From contig OY969556.1 in assembly GCA_963701015.1 (NCBI GenBank), positions 4,154,001 through 4,218,000 of the forward strand: a DNA stretch of 64,000 nt. Reading direction: 5' to 3'. The notes under the pieces were generated by a model that was given only the letters and a program-made list of their open reading frames with translations, was not told the origin of the DNA and made no database searches. Positions 33,900-41,910 of this stretch are shown piece after piece (positions within the stretch are counted from its first letter, which is position 1; the number at the start of each line of letters is the position of its first letter). Source of the stretch: MFD09286-c1 sp963701015 (GTDB lineage Bacteria > Bacteroidota > Bacteroidia > Bacteroidales > DTGW01). Both the position numbers and the translations under genes were made by a program.

Positions 33900-35033
33900 A
33901 TGAAAAATATTTTAATAACCGGTGGAGCTGGTTTTATTGGCAGTAATCTATCTTTAAAACTTATTGAAAAAGGATACAAAATAACTATTGTAGATAATTT
34001 ATCTATTCAAATTCATGGAGAAAACCCTGAAAATTCTCCATTATTTCTAAGCATTAAAAATAAAGTATATTTTATTAAAGGGAATGTTGCAAATAGATAT
34101 GATTTAGAAAAAGCAATACAAAATCAGGATGCAATTATTCATTTGGCCGCAGAAACAGGTACCGGTCAATCTATGTATGAGATTGAGAAGTATAATTCTG
34201 TTAATATTATGGGAACAGCCCTACTTTGGGATATTCTAGCTAATCAAAAACATTCAATTAAGAAAGTAGTTATTGCCTCTTCTCGTGCAATATATGGCGA
34301 AGGTAAATATTTATGCAAGAATCATGGAAATGTTTACCCACTTTCGCGAATTGAGGAAGATATGAGTAAAGGTGATTTTAATGTGAAATGCCCGTTTTGC
34401 AGAGCAAATGTAAAGCTTGTTGCAACAACAGAAGATTCGAAAATTCATCCAACTTCCATTTATGGTTTCACTAAACAAGCCCAGGAAGAAATGAGTATGA
34501 TTGCAGGTAAATCATTAAAGATTCCTGTAGTTGCATTTCGATATCAGAATGTATATGAACCAGGGCAGTCACTTTCTAATCCATATACTGGAATATTATC
34601 AATTTTTTCAACTCGTATAAAAAATGGGAATGAAATTTCAATTTTTGAAGATGGAAAAGAGAGTCGTGATTTTGTATATATAGATGATGTTGTAAATGCT
34701 ACTATTCTTGGCTTAGAAAAAGATGAAGCAAATTATGAAAGCTTCAATGTAGGCACTGGAGAAAGAATAAATGTTTTAGAAGTTGCCAATACTTTAAAGG
34801 AAAAATATAGTTCGAATGTTGATGTTAAGATTACCGGAAATTATCGATTAGGCGATATACGCGATAATTATGCAGACAATTCTAAAATTGGAAAACTTTT
34901 GGGATATAAAGCCAAAATTGATTTTAAAAAAGGAATATCAAATTTTGTGGATTGGGTAAATACTCAAGATATACAAAAAGATAATTATCAGCAGTCTATT
35001 GATGAAATGAAGAAAAAGGGGTTGTATAAATAA
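33900..35033 (+). CDS. NAD-dependent epimerase, dTDP-L-rhamnose 4-epimerase-like with a zinc-ribbon-like insert
   Basis: An extended SDR of 377 residues: NAD motif GGAGFIGSN, ASSRAIYGEGKY, and the catalytic Tyr188/Lys192 in SIYGFTK. An insert of about 45 residues before the Tyr carries Cys139, His142, Cys164 and Cys167 (CKNHG and CPFC), able to bind a metal. This arrangement is known from WbiB-type dTDP-L-rhamnose 4-epimerases, which make 6-deoxy-talose. The substrate is inferred from that resemblance; the rmlA/B/C genes in the window fit. The stop shares a base with the next start. Confidence 0.83.
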   Translation: MKNILITGGAGFIGSNLSLKLIEKGYKITIVDNLSIQIHGENPENSPLFLSIKNKVYFIKGNVANRYDLEKAIQNQDAIIHLAAETGTGQSMYEIEKYNSVNIMGTALLWDILANQKHSIKKVVIASSRAIYGEGKYLCKNHGNVYPLSRIEEDMSKGDFNVKCPFCRANVKLVATTEDSKIHPTSIYGFTKQAQEEMSMIAGKSLKIPVVAFRYQNVYEPGQSLSNPYTGILSIFSTRIKNGNEISIFEDGKESRDFVYIDDVVNATILGLEKDEANYESFNVGTGERINVLEVANTLKEKYSSNVDVKITGNYRLGDIRDNYADNSKIGKLLGYKAKIDFKKGISNFVDWVNTQDIQKDNYQQSIDEMKKKGLYK

Positions 35034-36034
35034 TGAACTTAAAAGATAAAAAGATACTTCTTTTCGCACCAGATTTTTTTGGATATGATTTAGCAATCAA
35101 AGAAAAATTAGAATCATTAGGGGCAATTGTATTTTTATATAATGAAAGACCATCAAGTAATGTTTTTATTAAAGCCATTATTAGACTAAAAAAAGACTTG
35201 ATAAAATTTTATAGTAAACGATATTTCATAAGAATAATAAAAAAACACTCTAATGAAGATTTTGATTATGTTTTTGTCATTAAAGGTGAAGTTATTAATA
35301 AGGAAATATTAATTCTGTTTAAAAAGCATTATAAGCAAGCTTCATTTATACTTTATATGTGGGATTCAATTAAAAATTATAACAGCACAAAAGAAGCATT
35401 ACCATTATATGACTATGCATTTACTTTTGATAAAAATGATGCTGTCCATTATTCTGAATTTAAATTCAGGCCATTATTTTTTATAGATACTTTTGATTCT
35501 GCAAGATATTCACAAAACATCCATAATGAACAAAACGATCTTTTGTTTATAGGCACGGTTCATAGCGATAGATGGATATTTATTTCAAAAATATTAGAAC
35601 AGTCTGAAAAACTAAAATTGAAATTTTTCTACTATCCTTTTATTCAAAGCCCATTAATATTTATTCTAAGAAAAATATTTGATAAAAAGCTTATGAGTTT
35701 ACCTTTTAATGATGTAAAGTTCCACCCACTATCTAAAGAAAAAACAGCAAACTATATTCTTAATTCAAAGATTATTATTGACATTCAGCATCCAAATCAA
35801 ACAGGGTTAACGATGAGGGCAATTGAGATTTTAGGAATGAAGAAAAAATTAATTACTACAAATAAAACAATTGAACAATATGATTTTTTCAATAAAAACA
35901 ATATATTGGTAGTTGATAGAGAATATCCTGTCTTATTAGAAGAGTTTATAAATTTAAAATATGAAGAAATAGATTCAAATATTTTAAATAGATATTCTTT
36001 GGAAGGATGGATTAGAGAGATATTTGAGAACTAG
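35033..36034 (+). CDS. CgeB-like protein, putative glycosyltransferase
   Basis: A 333-residue GT-B-like protein resembling the CgeB/DUF3880 group. It starts KKILLFAPDFFGYDLAI, has YDYAFTFDKNDAVHY and LLFIGTVHSDRWIFI in the middle, and a C-terminal SLEGWIREIFE-type helix. The part IDIQHPNQTGLTMRAIEILGMKKKLITTN matches the CgeB C-terminal domain. Activity of this group is poorly known. It is the last intact gene of the cluster on the plus strand. Confidence 0.77.
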   Translation: MNLKDKKILLFAPDFFGYDLAIKEKLESLGAIVFLYNERPSSNVFIKAIIRLKKDLIKFYSKRYFIRIIKKHSNEDFDYVFVIKGEVINKEILILFKKHYKQASFILYMWDSIKNYNSTKEALPLYDYAFTFDKNDAVHYSEFKFRPLFFIDTFDSARYSQNIHNEQNDLLFIGTVHSDRWIFISKILEQSEKLKLKFFYYPFIQSPLIFILRKIFDKKLMSLPFNDVKFHPLSKEKTANYILNSKIIIDIQHPNQTGLTMRAIEILGMKKKLITTNKTIEQYDFFNKNNILVVDREYPVLLEEFINLKYEEIDSNILNRYSLEGWIREIFEN

Positions 36035-36071
36035 TCGGTTAATCCATGATTTTAATACAATTTTATCGTTC

Positions 36072-36146
36072 ATATTAAAAATTAAGTTTCTCCTTGAACA
36101 AGGCATTGCCGAAATGGTAAGCTGGTACAAACAAATAAAAGCATAG
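36072..36146 (+). pseudogene. 3' remnant of a sugar epimerase/dehydratase gene
   Basis: The frame reads KIKFLLEQGIAEMVSWYKQ before a TAG at 36144. This is the C-terminal tail of an extended SDR sugar epimerase (…LEQGIxEMVxWYK). Only about 25 codons are recognisable and no Rossmann core precedes them. A related tail lies at 36780-36854. Confidence 0.7.
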
Positions 36147-36223
36147 TCTATCTGGGTTTAATAATAACAGATTAAAGGATATTTGGATTGCGATGGGAAT
36201 AGAATAGCTATAAATACAAAAAA

Positions 36224-36634
36224 CTATGCAGCAGAAGGTTTTATTCTGTTAATGATTTCGTAGGCATATTCAAAGCCCGTTTGTATTACTTTCACGCTTG
36301 TAACCCCTTCATAATATCCACTAATATGCAATACTTCATAAGCGTTGTTAAGATAATTCATAAGTTTACGGTCAATTTTAGCAACATGGTTACGGTAATA
36401 TTCAATTGATTTTTTGCCTTTCGGAGGTTTTATTTCTTTAATAATAAAATAACCATCCAATGCTTTTAATATTCCATTGTATGCAGTTCCACAAGCAGTT
36501 TTTACATATTTATCATCTTCATAGAAATCTACATCTTTACCTGCCTTCTTCAAGGTTTCTTTGGCGTTATCCATATAACGCAGCGCTTCATTGTAATACT
36601 TTGTTTTTATCTCTGTTTGTTCCTTAATGCTCAT
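36224..36634 (-). CDS. DUF5618 family protein
   Basis: A 136-residue, mostly helical protein from the ATG at 36634 (MSIKEQTEIKTKYYNEALRY). It matches my memory of DUF5618 in KYVKTACGTAYNGILKALDGY, KKSIEYYRNHVAKIDRKLMNYL and EVLHISGYYEGVTSVKVI. Known copies are small Bacteroidetes proteins with a HEPN-like helical look and no assigned role. It stands alone on the minus strand, between two decayed epimerase tails. Confidence 0.8.
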   Translation of the reverse strand: MSIKEQTEIKTKYYNEALRYMDNAKETLKKAGKDVDFYEDDKYVKTACGTAYNGILKALDGYFIIKEIKPPKGKKSIEYYRNHVAKIDRKLMNYLNNAYEVLHISGYYEGVTSVKVIQTGFEYAYEIINRIKPSAA

Positions 36635-36779
36635 TGTATGAGGTTTTATGTGCAAATATAAAGTATGTAATTGAAGATTACAAAATTTGTATACAATCAC
36701 CATTCATAATATTAAACCTTCAATATTTGAGCGGCTTTTTGGCTCTCTGGAATTAGATAATTCATATACAAACAAAAAA

Positions 36780-36854
36780 CTAAGTTTTGAACCTCCATTT
36801 ACCGTTGTATAAGGCATTGACGAAATGGTAAGCTGGTATAAAGCCAATAAATGA
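36780..36854 (+). pseudogene. Second 3' remnant of a sugar epimerase gene
   Basis: The frame reads LSFEPPFTVV, a TAA stop, then GIDEMVSWYKANK and a TGA. It matches the C-terminal LGFEPKFTVEEGIxEMVxWYK pattern of SDR epimerases with one nonsense change. The stretch 36811-36842 is a near-exact direct repeat of 36100-36131, so the two remnants are related. Confidence 0.7.
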
Positions 36855-36938
36855 TTTTTATAAAAGTTAAAAGTTCCAAAGATAATCTCTGTTTTTATTT
36901 GCATACTCTTAAAAATACTACTTGATTTTCAACTGATA

Positions 36939-37089
36939 TTAATCCTACTTTAACACATTAACTGTCTTCAATTATTTTCAGCTTTATTTACCCCAAACCC
37001 TAAAGGGGGAAAGCTGAAAATCAAACTGTTCCCTTTAGGGATTAAGGGTAAAAACAGTTTGGTTTTCGAATCTGTTAAAGTAGAATTAA
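36939..37089 (-). repeat. MITE-like element, copy B (151 bp, inverted relative to copy A)
   Basis: The reverse complement of this segment reproduces 16037-16187, with the same length, the same 17-bp terminal inverted repeats and the same internal stem-loops. The differences I see are one base in the C-run of the central loop and a patch of a few bases near the GACAGTTAATG end. It ends three bases before a -7-like TAATTTTG and the DUF433 gene. Confidence 0.75.
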
Positions 37090-37091
37090 GC

Positions 37092-37099
37092 TAATTTTG
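37092..37099 (+). promoter_or_regulatory. -7-like box upstream of the DUF433 gene
   Basis: TAATTTTG matches TAnnTTTG and lies 20 bases before the ATG at 37120, immediately after MITE copy B. No -33 TTTG at the right distance. Confidence 0.35.
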
Positions 37100-37119
37100 T
37101 TAAATATTAAGTATCTATT

Positions 37120-37350
37120 ATGAATAGAATAACTATTAACCCAGATATTTGTAATGGCAAGCCTACCGTGAGGGGCATGAGAATTACAGTAAAAACTATT
37201 TTGGAATATTTGGCTGCCGGGGAAACTAGCGAAAATATACTGAATGCTTACCCTGTATTAGAGAAAGAGGATATTTCAGCTTGTTTGGAATTTGCATCAA
37301 AATTAGCAGATTATGGCTTCGAAACCTTTTCTTTAAAATTAGCCTCTTAA
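37120..37350 (+). CDS. DUF433 domain antitoxin-like protein
   Basis: A 76-residue protein with the DUF433 pattern ITINPDICNGKPTVRGMRITV followed by TILEYLAAGETSENIL and the helical YPVLEKEDISACLEFA. Proteins like this form a winged-helix fold and usually precede a DUF5615 PIN-like toxin, as here. The toxin that follows is broken, so this may be an orphan antitoxin. Confidence 0.88.
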   Translation: MNRITINPDICNGKPTVRGMRITVKTILEYLAAGETSENILNAYPVLEKEDISACLEFASKLADYGFETFSLKLAS

Positions 37351-37352
37351 TC

Positions 37353-37505
37353 ATGTTCAGGTTTCTTGTTGATGTTAATTTGCCAAAATATTTTCATTAT
37401 TTCAAAGGAGAAAATTTTATCCATATAATGGATACTTTCAAATTTTTCAATGTTTGCAGAGTCAAAGACTTGCGTTTAAAGATTTACCAAATTGTATTTT
37501 TATAG
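37353..37505 (+). pseudogene. Truncated DUF5615 PIN-like toxin
   Basis: The ATG at 37353, two bases after the DUF433 stop, begins FRFLVDVNLPKYFHYFKGE and FIHIMDTF, the N-terminus of DUF5615 PIN-like toxins with the first acidic residue (Asp8). After about 30 residues the similarity is lost and the frame ends at 50 residues, against about 110-120 for the family. The missing part contains the remaining acidic residues. Its end overlaps the convergent VapC-like gene by 22 bases. Confidence 0.75.
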
Positions 37506-37867
37506 TGTTGTTTAATAAATTTGTCTTTACTAATAAGAGTTGAATTATTAATGCTGGCATCGGCAACAATAATTCTATCAAATGGGTCACGTGTGAAATT
37601 TAAATAAATAGCAAGGTCAACTATTCTTTCAATGCTGTTGACACTATAAACAAGCCCTATTTCATCAATCAGGGTACTAATAATCACATCAGGCATTTGT
37701 TTTATTCTTCCAATTTCATATAAATATTTCATTTCAAGCCTGACTATATGTGATACACACACCTGGTTTTCATTAATTAGCTTTAATCCTTGGGGTTTAA
37801 ACAGGTTAAGTTGTCCTGAATACAACCATATTGCTGCATGCGTATCAAGATGAATTACGCTTTCCAT
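37484..37867 (-). CDS. PIN-domain toxin (VapC-like)
   Basis: A 127-residue PIN ribonuclease. The acidic site is complete: Asp8 in IHLDTHAAIWL, Glu45 in IVRLEMKYL, and Asp94/Asp97 in TRDPFDRIIVADA. The PF01850 subgroup with DTHAAIW and DPFDR usually pairs with Phd/YefM antitoxins. Its start overlaps the antitoxin gene by 13 bases. Confidence 0.9.
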   Translation of the reverse strand: MESVIHLDTHAAIWLYSGQLNLFKPQGLKLINENQVCVSHIVRLEMKYLYEIGRIKQMPDVIISTLIDEIGLVYSVNSIERIVDLAIYLNFTRDPFDRIIVADASINNSTLISKDKFIKQHYKNTIW

Positions 37868-38076
37868 TCACTTTCCCAATAGTTATTAATTATCTCATCT
37901 GGTTTGCAATTCAGAACATCCCTCTTTTTAAGGTTGTCAAGCTTTGATTTAGGTGGTTCAATAATAATTTTTAAGACTTTATTTTTTCTCTTAATCTCAA
38001 TAGGTTGTCCGGTCTGGATTAATTGGTCAAGTAAGTTGTAAAGGTTTTGCCTTAATTCTGTTGTTGTTACTACCAT
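37855..38076 (-). CDS. Phd/YefM-type antitoxin
   Basis: A 73-residue protein with a Phd-like N-terminal DNA-binding part (VVTTTELRQNLYNLLDQLIQTGQPIEI) and a charged, flexible C-terminus (YWESEWKA) that would block the toxin. Gene order, size and overlap with the PIN gene support a complete type II toxin-antitoxin pair. Confidence 0.85.
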   Translation of the reverse strand: MVVTTTELRQNLYNLLDQLIQTGQPIEIKRKNKVLKIIIEPPKSKLDNLKKRDVLNCKPDEIINNYWESEWKA

Positions 38077-38552
38077 GATTTAATTGTTTATGCAAATATA
38101 ATAAAAAGTACGTATAATATAAATATTAACGTACGCTTATCTAATAGAAAATTATTTTATTTTAAACAGTGGGTATTAACAATTATTTATTACTTTTTTA
38201 AAACTATCTATATAATTATCAAATTCACGAAACAAATCTCTTATTATGACCGTTTAAACGTAATAGCATGAGCAAATAATTTAATATCAGTATTTTATCC
38301 TCAATAAACAAGCTAAAAAAAGTATAACTCACAGACTTATATTTTTACACTTGCGTCACACGGGTATTTGTTGAAAAATTCTCTTTATGCTAATTTTTTC
38401 CTTGCTATTTCAAATAGTTAATATTCATAGCAAATTTATAATTAAGTATATCATTAATATACCCTTAATTTACAGTTAATATATTTTAAAGTATATTATT
38501 ACTATTTTAATATTATTTTTACTATATTTGAACATTTAAATTTAACTACATT
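38077..38552. other. 476-base intergenic gap
   Basis: Very AT-rich DNA between the divergent antitoxin and DUF6266-like genes. Apart from the -7-like box at 38523-38530 I see no gene, RNA or clear repeat in it. Confidence 0.4.
38523..38530 (+). promoter_or_regulatory. -7 box (TATATTTG) of the DUF6266-like gene
   Basis: TATATTTG matches TAnnTTTG and is 22 bases upstream of the ATG at 38553. A -33 TTTG is not evident. Confidence 0.4.
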
Positions 38553-39185
38553 ATGGCACGAATTTCACCTAATAGTCCAATGACTGGAATGTCTGGAAAA
38601 CTTGGAGATGCAGTTTTATATGTTTCAAACGGTCTTTCCCTAGTAAGAATGCGCCCCAATTGGAACAAAAAAAGGAAACCAACCCTGATGCAGCTATTGC
38701 ATCTCGATTCATTTAAAGCCCAGCATGTTTTTGCAAGGAAGGTCAAAGACAGTATTATAGACAGGGTTTGGAGCCAGGAAACAATCCCGCCTGGCCTGAA
38801 TCCTTACAATTATTTCATTAAATGCAACCGTGAGTCTTTCGGTAAAACAACCCATATTGAATTTCCTCAATTTATGAATTTAAGTACAGGTAAGCTGCTC
38901 CAGGTTGATAAGTTAAATGTTAGCTTTGATAATAACATCCTTAGCCTATCATGGAAACACAACACCTTTGGCAACTATGCAAGCAGCTATGACAAATTAA
39001 CCGTTGCCTTATTGATTGAAAGAACTAATTTAGAGATAATAGAAACCCGATTTAATCGCAGCGATGAAAAGGCTGAATTAACTTTAAATGATTCTTTTAA
39101 GAATGTTAAGGAGGGCTTTATTTTTTGGGCTTCAACAGATGAAAAAGTTTTTTCACGTTCGGTTTACTGGACAATAAGTAAGTAA
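38553..39185 (+). CDS. DUF6266-like hypothetical protein
   Basis: A 210-residue protein. The N-terminus ISPNSPMTGMSGKLGDAVLY and the following VRMRPNWNKKRKPTLMQ recall DUF6266 proteins (G-x-x-G-K-x-G-x-V then a basic K-x-x-P-T stretch) found in Bacteroidetes. The C-terminal half is beta-rich, like an Ig or fibronectin fold (LSLSWKHNTFGNYASSYDKL). No signal peptide. Function unknown; it has no operon partner. Confidence 0.65.
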   Translation: MARISPNSPMTGMSGKLGDAVLYVSNGLSLVRMRPNWNKKRKPTLMQLLHLDSFKAQHVFARKVKDSIIDRVWSQETIPPGLNPYNYFIKCNRESFGKTTHIEFPQFMNLSTGKLLQVDKLNVSFDNNILSLSWKHNTFGNYASSYDKLTVALLIERTNLEIIETRFNRSDEKAELTLNDSFKNVKEGFIFWASTDEKVFSRSVYWTISK

Positions 39186-39216
39186 TGTTTGAAAAAATTA
39201 AATTCAAAAGTACAAT

Positions 39217-40407
39217 TCAGGTGAGACTGCTCATCCATTTCCATGCCGGTATTAATGGGATGCCGTCAAGTTCGTCTTCCTGATCAAGAGTAACAATCAA
39301 TCCTTTGCTACAATTAGTTTCCTTGAGAGCTTCTTTAATTCCCATGACTTCTCTTTTCAAATTATCATCAGTAATTTTCAGACAAACTTGTACTGCCATT
39401 ACAATTTGATCATTTATTTTTATCAGGAAATCACACTCAGCTTTTTCATTTTTAAAAAAATAAATATCTTTAAAACTTCGCCTTAACTGGATAAATACAG
39501 CATTTTCCAGTAATCTTCCCTCATCTTTGTTAAGGGAAAGGCTGTTTGCTATAATCATACCGGTGTCAATACAATATGCCTTTTTTGCATTCGCCAATTG
39601 TTGATGTATTGAAAAGGAAAAACGTGGAATTAACGCAACCAGATAACTTTCCTGTAAATAATCGCAATAATCAATTGTAGTGCGCACTGACTTAATTTCA
39701 AGGGTTTTCGATATTTTATTATAACTGAATTCTTTGCCTACATTACTTATAATATGTAATGCCAATCGGATTAAAAAATGTTCATTCCTGATACCCTTTC
39801 TTACTGCAATATCGCGAATAACAATATCTCTCATTAAGGTTCTTAAATACTCAGGGTTTTGCTCATTTAAATATTCAGGAAAACCACCCATTTCTATAAA
39901 TTTTCGAAATGATTCTAAACTGGTAGTTTGGTCAGTAAATTCTAAAAACTCCAGGAAGTCAAATGGGAATAGTTCAATTTGTTGATATCTCCCTGTTAAA
40001 TGAGTTCCTAATTCGCGGCTTAACATACTTGCATTCGATCCGGTAATTTGAAGCTTTATTCCACGATCATTTGCAGACCGTGCATATTTTTCCCATCCAC
40101 TAATGTTTTGTACTTCATCCAGTATGATTATTTCTTTATTATTTCGCCCGGCAATTTTTTCAATTTTTATAAAATCACCAATTTCAAATCCTTCAATACG
40201 AGGATCCTCAAAATTTATTGAAAATACCCTGTTGTTTCTATTAATTTGTTGCAAATAGGTGCTTTTACCACATCTTCTGATACCTGAAACAACGATTATC
40301 CTGTTAGTACTTAAATTAACCTGCGTGTTCCTGATTACAAGCCCATCATGTTTTAATGAATTCTCTTGGTTACTAACAATTTGCTCAATTGAATTTTCAG
40401 TTATCAT
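39217..40407 (-). CDS. AAA family ATPase with DUF4143 domain
   Basis: A 396-residue ATPase. Walker A is GIRRCGKST, Walker B IIILDEVQNISGWE, then sensor ITGSNASMLSRELGTHLTGR; the C-terminal DUF4143 nuclease-like domain ends ECDFLIKINDQIVMAVQVC. I start at ATG 40407 (MITENSIEQ), since upstream residues are low-complexity. The family is common and mobile in anaerobes and its function is not established. Confidence 0.87.
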   Translation of the reverse strand: MITENSIEQIVSNQENSLKHDGLVIRNTQVNLSTNRIIVVSGIRRCGKSTYLQQINRNNRVFSINFEDPRIEGFEIGDFIKIEKIAGRNNKEIIILDEVQNISGWEKYARSANDRGIKLQITGSNASMLSRELGTHLTGRYQQIELFPFDFLEFLEFTDQTTSLESFRKFIEMGGFPEYLNEQNPEYLRTLMRDIVIRDIAVRKGIRNEHFLIRLALHIISNVGKEFSYNKISKTLEIKSVRTTIDYCDYLQESYLVALIPRFSFSIHQQLANAKKAYCIDTGMIIANSLSLNKDEGRLLENAVFIQLRRSFKDIYFFKNEKAECDFLIKINDQIVMAVQVCLKITDDNLKREVMGIKEALKETNCSKGLIVTLDQEDELDGIPLIPAWKWMSSLT

Positions 40408-40645
40408 TGTGCATTTTTTTTTACAAATATAAAATAATTTGTATTTATAATACAAGATATTTTATATTAATAATACAAACTTCTGTTTTAGAAGATACTT
40501 TTCAAATTATTTCTTTTCAAAATCTTTTCAAATACCAGTAAGTTAATGGCTCAAATATAACATCCAGCAATTGTGCCTTTATTTTCGGAAAGTTTTGATG
40601 TGCATACTCGTGATTGTTCAAAGCCATTTTTAACTGAAAAAGATT
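40408..40645. other. Intergenic region, possible gene remnant
   Basis: AT-rich DNA upstream of the ATPase. On the minus strand a frame reading MALNNHEYAHQNFPKIKAQL lies at about 40516-40630, just after the fragment at 40646-40777. I could not assign it; it may be a further part of a decayed gene. Confidence 0.3.
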
Positions 40646-40777
40646 TCAAACGCGATACTTCAATTGCAGCAACGCCGATTTCCCAGCCCTTCTCATCCCG
40701 GTAATGACAAGTTTTTCTTCATTATCAAGGTACGAGATAATCTGTTGCAATAACTTTCGCTGCAATTGCTCTGACAT
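40646..40777 (-). pseudogene. N-terminal fragment of a second DUF4143-type ATPase
   Basis: A minus-strand frame of 43 codons from ATG 40777 reads MSEQLQRKLLQQIISYLDN, then VITGMRRAGKSALLQL with a complete Walker A, and then stops. This is the start of an AAA_14/DUF4143 ATPase that has lost everything after the P-loop. The intact ATPase next to it has the related GIRRCGKST. Confidence 0.75.
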
Positions 40778-41010
40778 ATTTTCAATACTATATAGAAATT
40801 TGTTAGATTTAAACCAACATATTTCTACAATTTTGTCGGATACTGGATTTCTGTTTGTAGAAACTATTAATTTAAAACAACCAGTTTTACATTATTTTAA
40901 ATATTCAATATCAGGATAAATGACAGAAAAATTATAATAGGCATTCAAATATCAAAATAAAATTAGCTTAAAATAGTTTATTTTCGCAAACAATTTATTG
41001 AATTGAAAAT

Positions 41011-41874
41011 ATGAAAGGACTTATTCTTGCCGGTGGATCTGCCACCCGCTTATACCCAAGCTCTAAAGCCATATCGAAACAAATTATGCCGGTTTACGAC
41101 AAACCGATGATATATTACCCTTTGTCAACTTTAATGTTGGCTGGTATCAAAGATGTTTTCATTATTTCTACTCCACGTGACTTACCCATGTTCAGAGAAT
41201 TATTGGGAACCGGTGAAGAATTGGGGATGAAGTTCTCGTATAAAATACAGGAAAACCCTAATGGACTTGCCCAGGCTTTTGTTTTGGGTGAGGAACACAT
41301 TGGCGATGAGCCTTCATGTCTTATTTTAGGGGATAATATTTTTTATGGTACTGGTTTTTCTGGCATTCTGAAAAGAGCTTCAGCTTTAAAAAGTGGCGCT
41401 TGTATTTTTGGCTATTATGTTTCCGATCCACGAGCTTATGGGGTTGTTGAATTTAATGATTCAGGCAAGGTAATTTCGTTGGAAGAAAAGCCACAGCAAC
41501 CTAAATCAAATTATGCTGTTCCGGGTTTATACTTCTATGATAATACTGTTGTTGAAAAAGCAAAAGTTTTAAAGCCTTCCGCAAGGGGCGAATATGAAAT
41601 AACTGACTTGAACAGGGTTTATTTAGAAGAAGGCGCTTTGAATGTGGAACTTATGGGTCGTGGTTTTGCCTGGCTCGATACCGGCAATGCCGATAGCATG
41701 TTGGAAGCAGCCAGTTTTGTTGAAACTATCCAGAAACGTCAGGGATTATATGTATCATGTATCGAAGAAATTGCTTTTCATAATGGTTGGATAAGCAAAC
41801 AGCAATTACATAAAATTGGGGAAAGCATGTCAAAAACCGAATATGGGAAATATTTACTTTCAATTCACGAGTAA
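41011..41874 (+). CDS. rfbA: Glucose-1-phosphate thymidylyltransferase
   Basis: RmlA makes dTDP-glucose, the first step of dTDP-rhamnose synthesis. The protein (287 residues) has the signature GLILAGGSATRLYPSSKAIS, PVYDKPMIYYPLSTLMLAG, and LGDNIFYGTGF with catalytic Asp. C-terminal GFAWLDTGNADSMLEA is standard. First gene of the second polysaccharide block; rfbC follows after 36 bases. Confidence 0.95.
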   Translation: MKGLILAGGSATRLYPSSKAISKQIMPVYDKPMIYYPLSTLMLAGIKDVFIISTPRDLPMFRELLGTGEELGMKFSYKIQENPNGLAQAFVLGEEHIGDEPSCLILGDNIFYGTGFSGILKRASALKSGACIFGYYVSDPRAYGVVEFNDSGKVISLEEKPQQPKSNYAVPGLYFYDNTVVEKAKVLKPSARGEYEITDLNRVYLEEGALNVELMGRGFAWLDTGNADSMLEAASFVETIQKRQGLYVSCIEEIAFHNGWISKQQLHKIGESMSKTEYGKYLLSIHE

Positions 41875-41910
41875 TTTTAATCAATTTTATATTTTATAAT
41901 TTTAATACTA

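Noticed and set aside
36704..36904. Minus-strand 66-codon frame
   Set aside because: It runs antisense through the second epimerase remnant and has no protein-like features.
37353..37505. A functional short PIN toxin
   Set aside because: Only the first acidic residue is kept; the conserved middle and C-terminal parts are missing.
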